A stretch of 64,000 nt of DNA, taken from positions 467,974-531,973 of the forward strand of contig NZ_FNNN01000001.1 of assembly GCF_900106755.1 (NCBI RefSeq), written 5' to 3'. The DNA is from Bacteroides faecis MAJ27 (lineage in GTDB: Bacteria; Bacteroidota; Bacteroidia; Bacteroidales; Bacteroidaceae). The notes below the pieces were generated by a model that was given only the letters and a program-made list of their open reading frames with translations, was not told where the DNA came from and searched no databases. The translations under genes were made by a program, and so were the position numbers. Numbering within the stretch: the first letter of the stretch is position 1; the number at the start of each line of letters is the position of its first letter. This document shows positions 54,717-64,000 of the stretch, piece after piece.

Positions 54717-56072
54717 TTATTCAAACATTTTATTGAACTCTTCCATAGAAACGCTCTTGTTCTCCAAAGTTACCTGAGCTTTCAGGGCTGCAGCCAACTT
54801 CACTTCTACTACGCGGCTTACCAGATTGTTGATTGTCTCTTTCTTCTTCAACATTTCCTGTGCATAGTTGTCAAGTACGTCTTCAGGTACAGACAACATT
54901 CCGTATTGAGCAAACTGTGCTTTCGTTGTTTCTTTCGCCATCTTCAGCACATCTTCCTGTTCTACTTTGATATCGTTTGCCTCTACCAACTGTTCCTTGA
55001 TCAGGTGCCAAGTCAGTTCTTCGATGCTCTTATCGTAGTTCTCAGCTACATATTCTTCACCTTTTTCTTCGTTGTTCAGTAACATGATACGTTTCAGCAA
55101 TGCATCAGAGAATTCCAGCTTGCCTACTTTGTCCATCATCACTTTACGAATGTCGATCAGGAATTTATAATCACTGTCAGCCACAAATCTTGCTGCGATT
55201 TCTTCTTTGATCTTAGCGCGGAATTCTTCTTCAGTCTTCACTACACCTTCACCAAATGCCTGGTCAAATACTTCCTGAGTCAGTTCACCCGGTACAAAAC
55301 GAGTGATTTCTTCTACCTGGAAACTGAAATCAGACTTCACGTCTTTAGCGATTTCCTTGTCGATCTTCAGCAGAGAGCCAAGTTCAGCAGCATGTCCGTC
55401 GTAAGCAACATTCGGATTGAATACCAATACATCGTTTACTTTTGCATTAGCGAAGATTGCTTTCTGATCGTCGTTCTTCATATAAGAAGGCATCAATACT
55501 GCACCTTCTACCTGAATACCGCCTTCTTTCGTATTACCTTCTTCATCCAGCTGAGCCAACAGGCCTTTCAGCATATCGTTATCTTCGTAAGCGTCTACTT
55601 TATCGTATTTACCAGTACGTTGAGTATACATCTTCACCTGGTTATCGATCATTTCATCCGATACTTCGATTGTATAGTAATCTACTTTATCTTTAGCACT
55701 TACTTCTGCTTTAAATTCAGGTGCCAGAGCGATATCGAATACAAATTCGAATTCTTCCATTGTATCGAAGTCGATCATCTGCTGTTTTTCTTCGTTAGGC
55801 AACGGTTCGCCCAGCATGTTCACCTTATTTTCTTTAATATAGTTGTAAACAGCTTCTTGCAATACTTTATTCACTTCTTCTGCAATCACTGATTTACCAT
55901 ACATCTTCTTAACCAGGCTCATCGGAACCATTCCTTTACGGAATCCCGGCATCTGCGCCTTCTGGCGGAATGATTTCAACGATTTGTCTACTTTCTCCTG
56001 ATAGTCGGCTTTCTCAAGCTTTACAGTAAGCTGTGCGCTTACTTTGTCAATGTTTTGTAATGAAACGTTCAT
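54717..56072 (-). CDS. tig: Trigger factor
   Basis: This ribosome-bound folding chaperone has 451 residues. The N-terminal ribosome-binding domain contains the signature MPGFRKGMVPMSLVKKMYGK. The peptidyl-prolyl isomerase part is divergent, as in other Bacteroidetes, and a C-terminal chaperone domain follows. It has a good promoter and its own terminator ahead of clpP. Confidence 0.95.
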   Translation of the reverse strand: MNVSLQNIDKVSAQLTVKLEKADYQEKVDKSLKSFRQKAQMPGFRKGMVPMSLVKKMYGKSVIAEEVNKVLQEAVYNYIKENKVNMLGEPLPNEEKQQMIDFDTMEEFEFVFDIALAPEFKAEVSAKDKVDYYTIEVSDEMIDNQVKMYTQRTGKYDKVDAYEDNDMLKGLLAQLDEEGNTKEGGIQVEGAVLMPSYMKNDDQKAIFANAKVNDVLVFNPNVAYDGHAAELGSLLKIDKEIAKDVKSDFSFQVEEITRFVPGELTQEVFDQAFGEGVVKTEEEFRAKIKEEIAARFVADSDYKFLIDIRKVMMDKVGKLEFSDALLKRIMLLNNEEKGEEYVAENYDKSIEELTWHLIKEQLVEANDIKVEQEDVLKMAKETTKAQFAQYGMLSVPEDVLDNYAQEMLKKKETINNLVSRVVEVKLAAALKAQVTLENKSVSMEEFNKMFE

Positions 56073-56123
56073 TCTGACAATTATTTATTTGATTTATACT
56101 TTGTTCTAACTCAAACGAGGGTG

Positions 56124-56154
56124 CAAAATTAGTGCTAATCTTTCAATTTTCAAA
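56124..56154 (-). promoter_or_regulatory. tig promoter
   Basis: Minus strand: -33 TTTG at 56151-56154, 19-bp spacer, -7 TAATTTTG at 56124-56131. Confidence 0.8.
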
Positions 56155-56280
56155 AGACATTGCAGATTTATTTCGCATCTATTATGGAATATATAAATGA
56201 CAATTGCATGACAGGCAATGGTTCGCTAACCACACATCCTTCTTTTTTTCTCATTGTCTGCAAATTAAAGTAAGAAAAAG

Positions 56281-56437
56281 ATGGTCAATCCAAAAATTAT
56301 TCTTTTCTTTGCTGCGGATTGATGGACCATTAGTTTCTCGATTTGATTACAAGGTTTTTACTTCTGTTTCGAAAACGCATTTGTAAACTCTCTGTCGTTT
56401 TAATCTTTTTATTAGTAACCATCTATCCAGAGAGTTT
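56281..56437 (+). promoter_or_regulatory. Structured leader of the RRM-protein gene
   Basis: Two stems lie upstream: ATGGTC-AATCC (56281-56291) pairs with GGATT-gatg-GACCAT (56316-56330). AAACTCTCTG (56385-56394) pairs with CAGAGAGTTT (56428-56437), followed by T-rich DNA. The rest of the 310-bp gap (56161-56470) shows no gene and no clear promoter box. Confidence 0.5.
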
Positions 56438-56470
56438 TATTCATTTATTTATTTTTTTATCATTTTCATT

Positions 56471-56716
56471 ATGAACATTTATGTTGGAAACCTTAACTAC
56501 CGTGTTAAGGAAGGAGATCTGCAACAAGTGATGGAAGATTACGGAGCAGTATCATCAGTTAAAGTAGTTATGGATCGTGAAACCGGTAAATCCAAAGGAT
56601 TTGCTTTCATTGAAATGGAAGACGACGCTGCAGCTGCTAAAGCAATCGCAGAATTGAACGGTGCTGAATACATGGGCCGTACAATGGTAGTTAAAGAAGC
56701 TAGACCCAGAGCTTAA
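56471..56716 (+). CDS. RRM-domain RNA-binding protein
   Basis: A single RNA-recognition motif of 81 residues: RNP2 MNIYVGNLNY at the start, RNP1 KSKGFAFIEM in the middle, ending MVVKEARPRA. Bacteroides lacks typical Hfq, and such RRM proteins (Rbp family) have been proposed as RNA chaperones. The long structured leader suggests autoregulation. It has its own terminator. Confidence 0.93.
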   Translation: MNIYVGNLNYRVKEGDLQQVMEDYGAVSSVKVVMDRETGKSKGFAFIEMEDDAAAAKAIAELNGAEYMGRTMVVKEARPRA

Positions 56717-56748
56717 TTGCCGACGCTAATATAGCTAAGAAAAAAAGA

Positions 56749-56780
56749 AACTTCTGCCACCTGATGACAGAAGTTTTTTT
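56749..56780. terminator. Bidirectional terminator between the RRM gene and mlaF
   Basis: AACTTCTG pairs with CAGAAGTT, with an A-run before and a T-run after, between converging genes. Confidence 0.8.
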
Positions 56781-56802
56781 ATGTCCTTTTATTTATTTCC
56801 AA

Positions 56803-57573
56803 TCAACCTTCCATGCTCTGTACTTCCACATCCTTCACCTTGCGGAGCAGGTCAGAAGCAAAGATAAAGTTATTCAGCCTTTCATTGGTAGAAGTAAAGA
56901 TATCATCTTTCGTTCCTTCCCATTCCTTGTGTCCTTCATAAATATAAATCACTTTCTCCCCAATCCCCAACACAGAGTTCATATCATGGGTATTGATAAT
57001 AGTCGTCATATTATACTCCTGAGTAATGTCATGAATGAGATCATCGATAACTAATGACGTTTTTGGGTCCAGTCCGGAGTTCGGCTCATCACAGAACAGG
57101 TACTGCGGGTTCAATGCGATAGCACGGGCAATAGCCACACGCTTCTGCATACCACCACTGATTTCACCCGGAAATTTATCTTTTGCTTCAGTCAGATTCA
57201 CACGTTCCAGACAGAACATGGCACGTTTGGTACGATCGCGCAATGTATCATTACTAAACATATTCAGCGGGAACATCACATTATCCAGCACCGACATCGA
57301 GTCGAAAAGGGCAGCACTCTGAAAAATCATCCCCATCTCCTTGCGAAGCATCTTTTTCTCCTTCTTACCCATCAGGACAAGATTACGTCCGTCATAAAGC
57401 ACTTCCCCCTTCTCGGGAGTAAGTAATCCTACGATACATTTCATCAATACCGTTTTACCGGACCCACTCTGACCGATAATCAAGTTTGTCTTCCCATTCT
57501 CAAAAGAGGCATTGATATCACTCAATACCGTCTTATCTTCAAATGATTTATAAAGTCCTCTAACGTCAATCAT
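56803..57573 (-). CDS. MlaF-type ABC transporter ATP-binding protein
   Basis: The 256-residue ATPase has Walker A GQSGSGKTVLMKCI, signature ISGGMQKRVAIARAIALNPQ and Walker B LFCDEPNSGLDP. The sequence fits the MlaF/Ttg2A branch, which moves phospholipids between the membranes. It overlaps the permease gene by 4 bp. No MlaD (MCE) gene follows; a terminator does. Confidence 0.9.
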   Translation of the reverse strand: MIDVRGLYKSFEDKTVLSDINASFENGKTNLIIGQSGSGKTVLMKCIVGLLTPEKGEVLYDGRNLVLMGKKEKKMLRKEMGMIFQSAALFDSMSVLDNVMFPLNMFSNDTLRDRTKRAMFCLERVNLTEAKDKFPGEISGGMQKRVAIARAIALNPQYLFCDEPNSGLDPKTSLVIDDLIHDITQEYNMTTIINTHDMNSVLGIGEKVIYIYEGHKEWEGTKDDIFTSTNERLNNFIFASDLLRKVKDVEVQSMEG

Positions 57574-58313
57574 CCCATCAAAAGTTTAGTTAATACCAAA
57601 TCTGCAAACAGAATTAACACACTACTGCTTACCACAGCATCCGTAGAAGCCTTTCCCACGGCAATCGAACCGCCGTCTACCGTATAACCGAAGAAGGCAG
57701 AAACACTCGCGATAATAAAGGCAAAGAAGAGGGATTTGATGATACCCGCCCAGATAAACCATTCGACAAACATATACTGCAATCCATATTCCAAATCAAC
57801 TGCATTCATCACACCCGCAAACCAACAAGTACAAAAGGCTCCAATGATTCCGGCAAAAATACTAAATGTCACCAATACAGGAATCACAGTCACCATTGCC
57901 GTAATTTTGGGTAATATCAGATAATTGGCAGAATTAATACCCATGATCTCGAGCGCGTCAATCTGTTGCGTCACCCGCATCGTTCCCAGTTCCGAAGCGA
58001 TGTTCGAGCCAACCTTTCCCGCCAAGATGAGACACATAATAGAAGAGGAAAATTCCAGCAACATGATTTCACGTGTCACATACCCCACTGTCCAGCGAGG
58101 CATCCATGGACTTTCAATGTTCAATTTAATCTGAATGGTAATCACCGCGCCGATGAAAAACGAAATCAACAACACGATACCGATGGAGTTTACACCCAGT
58201 TGCTCCATCTCGTTAAGGTATTGCCGGAAAAACATACGCATACGCTCGGGACGGGAAAAAGTACGTCCCATCAGCATGATATATCGTCCGACGGTTCTCA
58301 ATGCTTTTATCAT
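57570..58313 (-). CDS. MlaE-type ABC transporter permease
   Basis: The 247-residue protein has five or six hydrophobic helices and the MlaE (YrbE) pattern: IGIVLLISFFIGAVITIQIK, the SNIASELGTMRVTQQIDALE motif and a C-terminal ADLVLTKLL. It is the membrane half of the phospholipid transporter with the ATPase gene that overlaps it. Divergent from lptB. Confidence 0.9.
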   Translation of the reverse strand: MIKALRTVGRYIMLMGRTFSRPERMRMFFRQYLNEMEQLGVNSIGIVLLISFFIGAVITIQIKLNIESPWMPRWTVGYVTREIMLLEFSSSIMCLILAGKVGSNIASELGTMRVTQQIDALEIMGINSANYLILPKITAMVTVIPVLVTFSIFAGIIGAFCTCWFAGVMNAVDLEYGLQYMFVEWFIWAGIIKSLFFAFIIASVSAFFGYTVDGGSIAVGKASTDAVVSSSVLILFADLVLTKLLMG

Positions 58314-58332
58314 AACTCACACTATTTGTCTG

Positions 58333-58370
58333 CAAATGTACATTATTTCAGCTTATTTTTACTACATTTG
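58333..58370. promoter_or_regulatory. Face-to-face -7 boxes between mlaE and lptB
   Basis: TACATTTG on the minus strand (58333-58340) and TACATTTG on the plus strand (58363-58370), 22 bp apart. Each would serve the gene on its side, and each would need the other's region for its -33 contact. Confidence 0.6.
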
Positions 58371-58388
58371 CCGCAAAATAACTAGAAT

Positions 58389-59156
58389 ATGGAAGAAAGC
58401 AAGATGGTGCTTCGCACGGAAGACCTGGTTAAAAAGTACGGAAAACGAACCGTTGTAAGCCATGTATCCATTGACGTGAAGCAAGGTGAAATTGTAGGTT
58501 TGCTGGGACCGAACGGTGCCGGTAAGACGACTTCATTCTATATGACCGTAGGACTGATCACGCCTAATGAAGGCCGGATCTTCCTCGACGACCTTGAGAT
58601 TACCAAATTTCCAGTATACAAACGGGCGCAGACGGGTATCGGGTACCTTGCACAGGAAGCCTCCGTATTCCGTCAGATGAGTGTAGAAGACAATATCGCT
58701 TCTGTACTCGAGATGACCAATAAGCCTAAGGATTATCAGAAGGAGAAGCTCGAAAGCCTGATTGCAGAGTTCCGTCTTCAAAAGGTACGCAAGAACAAAG
58801 GTAACCAACTGTCCGGAGGTGAACGCCGCCGTACGGAAATCGCCCGGTGTCTTGCCATCGACCCGAAGTTCATCATGCTTGATGAACCATTTGCCGGAGT
58901 CGACCCTATCGCGGTAGAAGATATCCAGCAAATTGTATGGAAGCTAAAGGATAAAAATATCGGCATCCTGATTACCGACCACAATGTACAGGAAACATTA
59001 AGTATCACCGACCGCGCTTATCTGCTGTTTGAAGGAAAGATCCTGTTTCAGGGCACACCGGAAGAGCTGGCTGAAAACAAGATCGTGCGTGAGAAATATC
59101 TGAGTAACAGCTTCGTATTGCGCCGTAAAGATTTCCAGTTAAACAAAGACGAATAA
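58389..59156 (+). CDS. lptB: LPS export ABC transporter ATPase
   Basis: The 255-residue protein powers extraction of LPS from the inner membrane. Walker [16 protein letters not shown], signature [20 protein letters not shown] and Walker [14 protein letters not shown] are present. The typical LptB phrase [20 protein letters not shown] (near residue 80) distinguishes it from other ABC ATPases. Its LptA-like partner gene lies elsewhere in this window (28247-29992). Confidence 0.95.
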   Translation: MEESKMVLRTEDLVKKYGKRTVVSHVSIDVKQGEIVGLLGPNGAGKTTSFYMTVGLITPNEGRIFLDDLEITKFPVYKRAQTGIGYLAQEASVFRQMSVEDNIASVLEMTNKPKDYQKEKLESLIAEFRLQKVRKNKGNQLSGGERRRTEIARCLAIDPKFIMLDEPFAGVDPIAVEDIQQIVWKLKDKNIGILITDHNVQETLSITDRAYLLFEGKILFQGTPEELAENKIVREKYLSNSFVLRRKDFQLNKDE

Positions 59157-59210
59157 TCTTTGCGAATCACCGGTTCAAAACAAAACGGAGATCTGTTCAG
59201 TATAAAAGAT

Positions 59211-59245
59211 AAATCGCCCGGCAACATTCCACTGCCGGGCGATTT
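59211..59245. terminator. Bidirectional terminator between lptB and der
   Basis: A perfect 13-bp stem AAATCGCCCGGCA / TGCCGGGCGATTT (59211-59223 with 59233-59245), followed by a T-run on the plus strand. Confidence 0.9.
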
Positions 59246-59269
59246 CTTTTTATTCATATGAATATACCT

Positions 59270-60583
59270 TTATTTCTGTCGGATATAAATATTGATCGGT
59301 GTACCGGTAAGATTCCACTTCTCACGCATTTTGTTTTCCAAGAAACGCTTGTACGGTTCTTTCACATACTGCGGCAGATTTGCAAAATAGACAAAAGAAG
59401 GCACCTGGGTATTCGGCAACTGCGTGATATATTTAATCTTGATATACTTACCTTTATTTGATGGGGGCGGATATGCCTCGATCAGCGGAAGCATTTCTTC
59501 ATTCAAGCGGGCAGTCGGTATCTTTGTTGTACGGTTTTCATATACGCTACGAGCTTCTTCAAGCACTTTCAGGATACGCTGTTTGGTCAATGCAGAAGCA
59601 AATATAATCGGAAAATCCACAAACGGAGCAAAGCGTGAACGGATAGTTGCCTCGAACTCTTTCATCATTTTCGCCGTTTTATCCTCTATAAGATCCCACT
59701 TATTAATCACAACCACCAAGCCTTTCTGATTTTTCTGTATCAGAGAAAGGATATTCAAATCCTGGCTCTCAACGCCTCTCGTTGCATCGAGCATCAAAAT
59801 ACAGACATCCGCGTTCTCAATCGAACGAATCGAACGAACTACCGAATAATATTCCAGATCCTCGTTCACCTTATTCTTTTTACGGATACCGGCTGTATCT
59901 ACCAGATAAAAATCGAAACCGAATTTGTTGTAACGTGTATAGATAGAGTCGCGGGTTGTTCCGGCAATCTCCGTCACGATGTTACGGTCTTCTCCGATAA
60001 ACGCGTTTACAATAGAAGATTTTCCTGCATTCGGACGTCCCACTACAGCGAAGCGAGGGATATCATCGTCCAGAATTTCTGAATTCTCTTTACTGAATTT
60101 ACTGACAATCAAGTCCATCAAATCACCTGTACCACTTCCTGTGATAGCAGAGATACAATACGGATCGCCCAATCCTAATTTATAAAACTCAGGAGCGTTA
60201 TATTGCAATTCATTATTATCCGTTTTATTGGCCACCATAATCACCGGACTATTGGCACGCCGCAAGATAGCCGCCACCTGCATATCCAGATCCGTCACTC
60301 CGTTCATCACATCCACTACAAACAGAATAACGTCCGCTTCTTCTACTGCCAGCAATACTTGCTTCCTGATTTCCTCTTCAAAGATATCATCAGAATTCAC
60401 CACCCATCCGCCGGTATCTACCACGGAGAACTCACGGCCCAGCCATTCGGACTTGCCATACTGCCTGTCGCGGGTCGTCCCCGCTTCTTCATTCACAATA
60501 GCCTGACGAGTTTTCGTCAGACGGTTAAATAAGGTAGACTTGCCCACATTGGGGCGTCCTACAATTGCAACTAAATTATTCAT
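59270..60583 (-). CDS. der: Ribosome-assembly GTPase Der (EngA)
   Basis: This 437-residue protein has two G domains in tandem: first [14 protein letters not shown] with DTGG and NKTD, second [14 protein letters not shown] with DTAG and NKWD. The C-terminal KH-like domain follows. Der is needed for 50S maturation. It lies downstream of era in the same direction with a 48-bp gap. Confidence 0.97.
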   Translation of the reverse strand: MNNLVAIVGRPNVGKSTLFNRLTKTRQAIVNEEAGTTRDRQYGKSEWLGREFSVVDTGGWVVNSDDIFEEEIRKQVLLAVEEADVILFVVDVMNGVTDLDMQVAAILRRANSPVIMVANKTDNNELQYNAPEFYKLGLGDPYCISAITGSGTGDLMDLIVSKFSKENSEILDDDIPRFAVVGRPNAGKSSIVNAFIGEDRNIVTEIAGTTRDSIYTRYNKFGFDFYLVDTAGIRKKNKVNEDLEYYSVVRSIRSIENADVCILMLDATRGVESQDLNILSLIQKNQKGLVVVINKWDLIEDKTAKMMKEFEATIRSRFAPFVDFPIIFASALTKQRILKVLEEARSVYENRTTKIPTARLNEEMLPLIEAYPPPSNKGKYIKIKYITQLPNTQVPSFVYFANLPQYVKEPYKRFLENKMREKWNLTGTPINIYIRQK

Positions 60584-60631
60584 AGCTCAATACCTTGTTT
60601 TTTCACGACTATCCCAGTCGCATGAATACTC

Positions 60632-61513
60632 TTAATCTAACTGATAACCAAAGTTCCGCAGTTCCTTATCCGAACTGCGCCAATCTTTATCAACCTTCAC
60701 ATAGGTTTCCAGGAAAATAGTCTTTCCAAAGAAACGTTCCAATTCCCGGCGTGCCTCGGTAGCCACTTTCTTCAGAGCTTTTCCTTGCTTGCCGATAATA
60801 ATTCCTTTTTGCGAGTCCCGTTCCACATAAATCACCGCCCGGATATGGATCTTTTTCGCTTCCTCTTTAAATTCCTCTACCACTACTTCCACCGAATAGG
60901 GGATCTCTTTGTCATAGTATAGCAGGATCTTTTCACGGATAATTTCATTCACAAAGAAGCGGGCAGGCTTATCCGTCCACTGGTCTTTGCCGAAGTAAGG
61001 AGGAGAATCGGGCAATAATTCCTGAATACGCTTCATCACATAGTCCACATTGAACTTTGATGCGGCGGAAATAGGAATAATCTCAGCCTGTGGAAGCAAC
61101 TCCTTCCACTCTTCGACCAACTTTATTAGCTTCTCCTGATCCGTGAGGTCTATTTTGTTTATAAGCAACAGGACAGGGACGGTCATCTGACGCACCTTTC
61201 CCATAAACTCGTTGTTCTTGTCCGGCGTTTCCACCACGTCGGTCACATAAAGCAGTACATCCGCATCCGTCAGTGCGGAAGTCGAGAAGTTCAGCATCGA
61301 CTCCTGCAACTTATAGTTAGGTTTCAATACTCCCGGAGTATCAGAAAAAACAATCTGCATATCATCCGTATTATAAATTCCCATAATCCGGTGACGGGTA
61401 GTCTGTGCTTTGAAGGTGGCAATTGATATACGTTCTCCCACCAAAGCATTCATCAATGTCGATTTTCCGACATTCGGGTTCCCTACGATGTTCACAAAAC
61501 CTGCTTTATGCAT
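60632..61513 (-). CDS. era: GTPase Era
   Basis: This 293-residue protein has a G domain with [20 protein letters not shown] and DTPG and NKID boxes. A C-terminal KH domain (VIYVERDSQKGIIIGKQGKA) binds the 3' end of 16S rRNA. It follows fabH after a terminator and is followed by der, so both GTPases may be co-transcribed. Confidence 0.97.
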   Translation of the reverse strand: MHKAGFVNIVGNPNVGKSTLMNALVGERISIATFKAQTTRHRIMGIYNTDDMQIVFSDTPGVLKPNYKLQESMLNFSTSALTDADVLLYVTDVVETPDKNNEFMGKVRQMTVPVLLLINKIDLTDQEKLIKLVEEWKELLPQAEIIPISAASKFNVDYVMKRIQELLPDSPPYFGKDQWTDKPARFFVNEIIREKILLYYDKEIPYSVEVVVEEFKEEAKKIHIRAVIYVERDSQKGIIIGKQGKALKKVATEARRELERFFGKTIFLETYVKVDKDWRSSDKELRNFGYQLD

Positions 61514-61543
61514 TTCTCTTTATTTTATTGGTTGAGACAAAAA

Positions 61544-61571
61544 AACGCATCGAATCGAAATAAGATGCGTT
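61544..61571 (-). terminator. Terminator after fabH
   Basis: AACGCATC pairs with GATGCGTT, with a T-run on each side as read from either strand. Confidence 0.75.
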
Positions 61572-61598
61572 TTTTGTGTTATAGTTCAGTAACTTACG

Positions 61599-62606
61599 TT
61601 ACGATTCCTTTTTTCCGTCATAACCCCATTTTACATAAACCGCACCCCATGTAAATCCGGCGCCGAATGCTGTAAATATAATGTTATCACCTTTCTTGAG
61701 TTTATCTTCATAATCCCAGATACACAGGGGAAGTGTGGCGGCACTTGTGTTACCATAATGTTCAATATTCACCAGCACTTTATCCATTGGGAGTTCCATG
61801 CGATGAGCCACAGCTTCGATGATACGAACATTCGCCTGATGGGGAACCACCCAGTCAATGTTATCTTTTGTCAGACCATTCTTTTCTGCGATTGCAGCAG
61901 ATACATCCGACATACTTGAAACTGCATATTTGAACACTGTTCTTCCTTCCTGGTGCAGATAGTGCATTTTATTGTCTACTGTGAAATAAGACGGAGGACA
62001 AACCGAACCACCAGCTTTCATATGGAGGAAAGGCAGACCTTTACCATCTGTTCTCAGTATCGAATCCATGATACCCAGATCTTCCGTAGTGGGCTCCAGC
62101 ATAAAAGCAGCAGCACCGTCACCAAAGATAGGGCAAGTAGCACGATCTGTATAGTTAACCATTGACGACATCTTATCGGCACCGACAATGATAATTTTCT
62201 TATATCTTCCCGAACGAATGAAATTCGCAGCAGTTTCCATCAGATACAGAAAGCCACTACATGCAGCTTGCAAGTCGAAAGCAAACGCATTTTTCAGTCC
62301 GAGTTTATCGCAAAGAATAGAAGCTGTAGAAGGGAAGTGATAGTCAGGAGTACTGGTAGCAACAATAACCAAATCGATATCGTCAGGATTGGCTCCAGTC
62401 TTTTTCATCAACTGCTTGGCAGCCTTGCGTGCCATGTATGAGCTACCTAATCCTTCCTCATTCAGAATATGTCTTTCCTTTACTCCGATACGAGTCATAA
62501 TCCATTCGTCGTTGGTATCTACCATTCTTGATATCTCTTCATTAGTCAAGATATAATCGGGTACATAGCCTCCAACTCCTGTGATTACTGCATTTATTTT
62601 TTCCAT
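61599..62606 (-). CDS. fabH: 3-oxoacyl-ACP synthase III
   Basis: FabH starts fatty-acid synthesis by condensing acetyl-CoA with malonyl-ACP. I start at ATG 62606 (335 residues, [20 protein letters not shown]); the codon before it is TTG and not needed. The catalytic Cys is in [13 protein letters not shown], His in [13 protein letters not shown] and Asn in [13 protein letters not shown]. It is the last gene of the yceD-rpmF-fabH operon, a conserved order. Confidence 0.96.
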   Translation of the reverse strand: MEKINAVITGVGGYVPDYILTNEEISRMVDTNDEWIMTRIGVKERHILNEEGLGSSYMARKAAKQLMKKTGANPDDIDLVIVATSTPDYHFPSTASILCDKLGLKNAFAFDLQAACSGFLYLMETAANFIRSGRYKKIIIVGADKMSSMVNYTDRATCPIFGDGAAAFMLEPTTEDLGIMDSILRTDGKGLPFLHMKAGGSVCPPSYFTVDNKMHYLHQEGRTVFKYAVSSMSDVSAAIAEKNGLTKDNIDWVVPHQANVRIIEAVAHRMELPMDKVLVNIEHYGNTSAATLPLCIWDYEDKLKKGDNIIFTAFGAGFTWGAVYVKWGYDGKKES

Positions 62607-62692
62607 CAAACCTATTTTAAATTAGCAATACTATAATACTTAAAGCAGCCGGAGAGTTTTCCCCCTCGGCTGTCTTGAGTATACTGTACTAA

Positions 62693-62878
62693 TTATACAG
62701 CTGCTTCTTTTTCGATAGCGAGCTTACCTCTGTAGTAACCACATGCGCCACATACAGTGTGGTAAACATGCCATTCTCCGCAATTCGGACAAATAGCCAA
62801 TGTAGGAGCTACTGCCTTATCATGAGTTCTTCTCTTTGCTGTTCTTGTTTTTGATTGTCTTCTCTTAGGATGTGCCAT
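62693..62878 (-). CDS. rpmF: 50S ribosomal protein L32
   Basis: This 61-residue protein has the basic N-terminus MAHPKRRQSKTRTAKRRTHD and a zinc site of four Cys (CPNCGEWHVYHTVCGACG). The length is normal. It lies 12 bp after yceD and before fabH. Confidence 0.98.
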   Translation of the reverse strand: MAHPKRRQSKTRTAKRRTHDKAVAPTLAICPNCGEWHVYHTVCGACGYYRGKLAIEKEAAV

Positions 62879-62890
62879 TTTCTTAAAACT

Positions 62891-63469
62891 TTAATTATTA
62901 TCTAATATTTTTTTTAATTCATTCCAACGGGGATCAATTTGTTCCTCCATTTCCTCCTCTACTACGATATCATCTCCACCTGTGTCAAAGACTTCATCGC
63001 TATCTTCATTAGCATCTGTTTTGAGATGCTTACTCAACTTACTAGTAACAGCTTTGTTGCACTTACCCGGAGCATGTACATGCTTCATAGGGATGGAAAG
63101 CGCCACAAATTCATACATGAACCATGCTACATTGATTTCTCCCTCTTCTTCGGGGATTACAATCAAGTTATCACCTTCTTCTGCATATTCATGTCCAAAC
63201 TTCACCATCAGTTTATCAGATGATGTGATCTGTAGCTCCATTTCGTCCAAACAACGGTCGCATGGTACCCATACCATACCGTCCGTCTGAAAGCTCAATT
63301 CGAAAGCACGAGAGGTTCTTTTTACAGTCAAAGTAACATTTACTTTTCCTTTCTGAACTTCAGGACCATCAATGTGGGCGAAGTAAAGGTTATCCAAAAC
63401 AAACTCATACTTAGCAGAGTCTGTTTGCATGCCTTTCAAATCAATTTTGTATTTATCAAACTTTCCCAA
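62891..63469 (-). CDS. yceD: YceD-family (DUF177) protein, probable TTG start
   Basis: The 192-residue protein has the DUF177 core with the Cys pair PCDRCLDEM near residue 80. It ends in an acidic tail. The best start is the TTG at 63469: the residues GKFDKYKIDLKGM that follow match the usual beginning of this family, whereas the first ATG is 13 codons in. It is linked to rpmF and 23S rRNA synthesis in other bacteria. Confidence 0.88.
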   Translation of the reverse strand: MGKFDKYKIDLKGMQTDSAKYEFVLDNLYFAHIDGPEVQKGKVNVTLTVKRTSRAFELSFQTDGMVWVPCDRCLDEMELQITSSDKLMVKFGHEYAEEGDNLIVIPEEEGEINVAWFMYEFVALSIPMKHVHAPGKCNKAVTSKLSKHLKTDANEDSDEVFDTGGDDIVVEEEMEEQIDPRWNELKKILDNN

Positions 63470-63511
63470 AGCTTCTCTCTTTTTTTAATCGTTAGATTAC
63501 AATTCGGGCGA

Positions 63512-63546
63512 CAAAGATACAAATAAATATCCTCATAACATACAAA
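63512..63546 (-). promoter_or_regulatory. Predicted promoter of yceD-rpmF-fabH, with flanking inverted repeat
   Basis: Minus strand: -7 TATCTTTG at 63512-63519 and -33 TTTG at 63543-63546 (23-bp spacer). ATCCTCATAA (63529-63538) and TTATGAGGAT (63579-63588) form an inverted repeat around the -33 region. Confidence 0.55.
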
Positions 63547-63648
63547 TTACCAGTAAATATTCACTTTTTTAATAGGTATTATGAGGATTATTGCTGTTAA
63601 AAATGATGCCACAAATTCCGAAGGTATCCCTAAGGTATCAAAAACAAG

Positions 63649-63682
63649 AAAGCCCTCCAGGTATTTCTACCGGAAGGGCTTC
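63649..63682 (-). terminator. rRNA operon terminator
   Basis: AAGCCCT...AGGGCTT stem with an internal GGTA/TACC part lies right after 5S rRNA, followed by T-rich sequence on the minus strand. Confidence 0.8.
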
Positions 63683-63687
63683 TTTAA

Positions 63688-63798
<111 letters not shown>

Positions 63799-63920
63799 AT
63801 GAATTCAATAAGGTTATGACATGATGAAAAGTAAAATTCAAGTAAAATATCAAAAATCCAATTTAATGAACTTGCTGATACGTTCGCTAAACGTATATAT
63901 CCAACCCGTACAAAGCCGGA

Positions 63921-64000
63921 AGAAAGTGGACGGGCAATTAGTAATGCTCGGCTTTGATGTTACCACCTTTACACCTGCATCCTATCAACGTCATCGTCTT
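63921..64000 (-). rRNA. 23S ribosomal RNA, 3' end (cut by the window edge)
   Basis: The minus-strand sequence from the right edge (GATAGGATGCAGGTGTAAAG ... GAGCATTACTAATTGCCCG) is the conserved end of 23S rRNA. The 3' boundary is estimated from the final ACTTTC. The 120-bp spacer to 5S holds no gene. Confidence 0.85.

Overview
The window looks like a Bacteroides (Bacteroidales) chromosome. The evidence is the core protein sequences, the many promoters of the Bacteroides type (TTTG, about 19-23 bp, then TAnnTTTG), carboxypeptidase-regulatory outer-membrane proteins, SUI1 and RRM proteins, a BACON lipoprotein and a Bacteroides-type rRNA operon end. I do not assign a species.

Core region, left (1-35459). 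A DUF5686 protein (cut by the window edge) and an SUI1-family factor come first. They are followed by rplM-rpsI-rpsB-tsf, a DUF4488 lipocalin-like secreted protein, and purB-rluB-asnS. Next are two identical tRNA-Val genes, an outer-membrane barrel protein, a sugar O-acetyltransferase, yaaA and a secreted GH20 hexosaminidase. After a 22-bp tandem repeat array come carB, with what looks like a leader-peptide attenuator, and trpS. A DUF2339 membrane protein, an OmpA-family protein and mutL follow. The last block is an envelope-biogenesis run (100-aa membrane protein, OstA/LptA-like, SurA and two further parvulin-type proteins) and guaB.

Integrated island (about 35460-50280). A 14.8-kb AT-richer element is bounded by a 19-bp direct repeat and sits inside the guaB promoter, between guaB and recQ. 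It carries a large tyrosine integrase with a 13-bp iteron array upstream, and an SF2-helicase-like protein lacking the P-loop lysine. It also has a three-gene operon of small membrane proteins and a lipoprotein flanked by direct repeats, a DUF3871 protein, and several tiny genes each followed by its own terminator. A catalytic-domain-only tyrosine recombinase is followed by a long hairpin and a highly structured candidate non-coding RNA with its own promoter and terminator. A large surface lipoprotein (five BACON-like domains plus an L-domain-like repeat region) and two secreted or membrane proteins complete it. I see no relaxase, T4SS or phage structural gene.

Core region, right (50281-64000). 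recQ-clpX-clpP-tig encode repair and proteostasis functions. Then come an RRM protein with a structured leader, mlaE-mlaF, divergent lptB, the GTPases der and era, and fabH-rpmF-yceD. The window ends in 5S rRNA and the 3' end of 23S rRNA.

The three most notable signals are the structured RNA at 44428-44676, the pyrBI-like attenuator in front of carB at 20575-20768, and the insertion of the island into the guaB promoter with apparent replacement of the -33 box.
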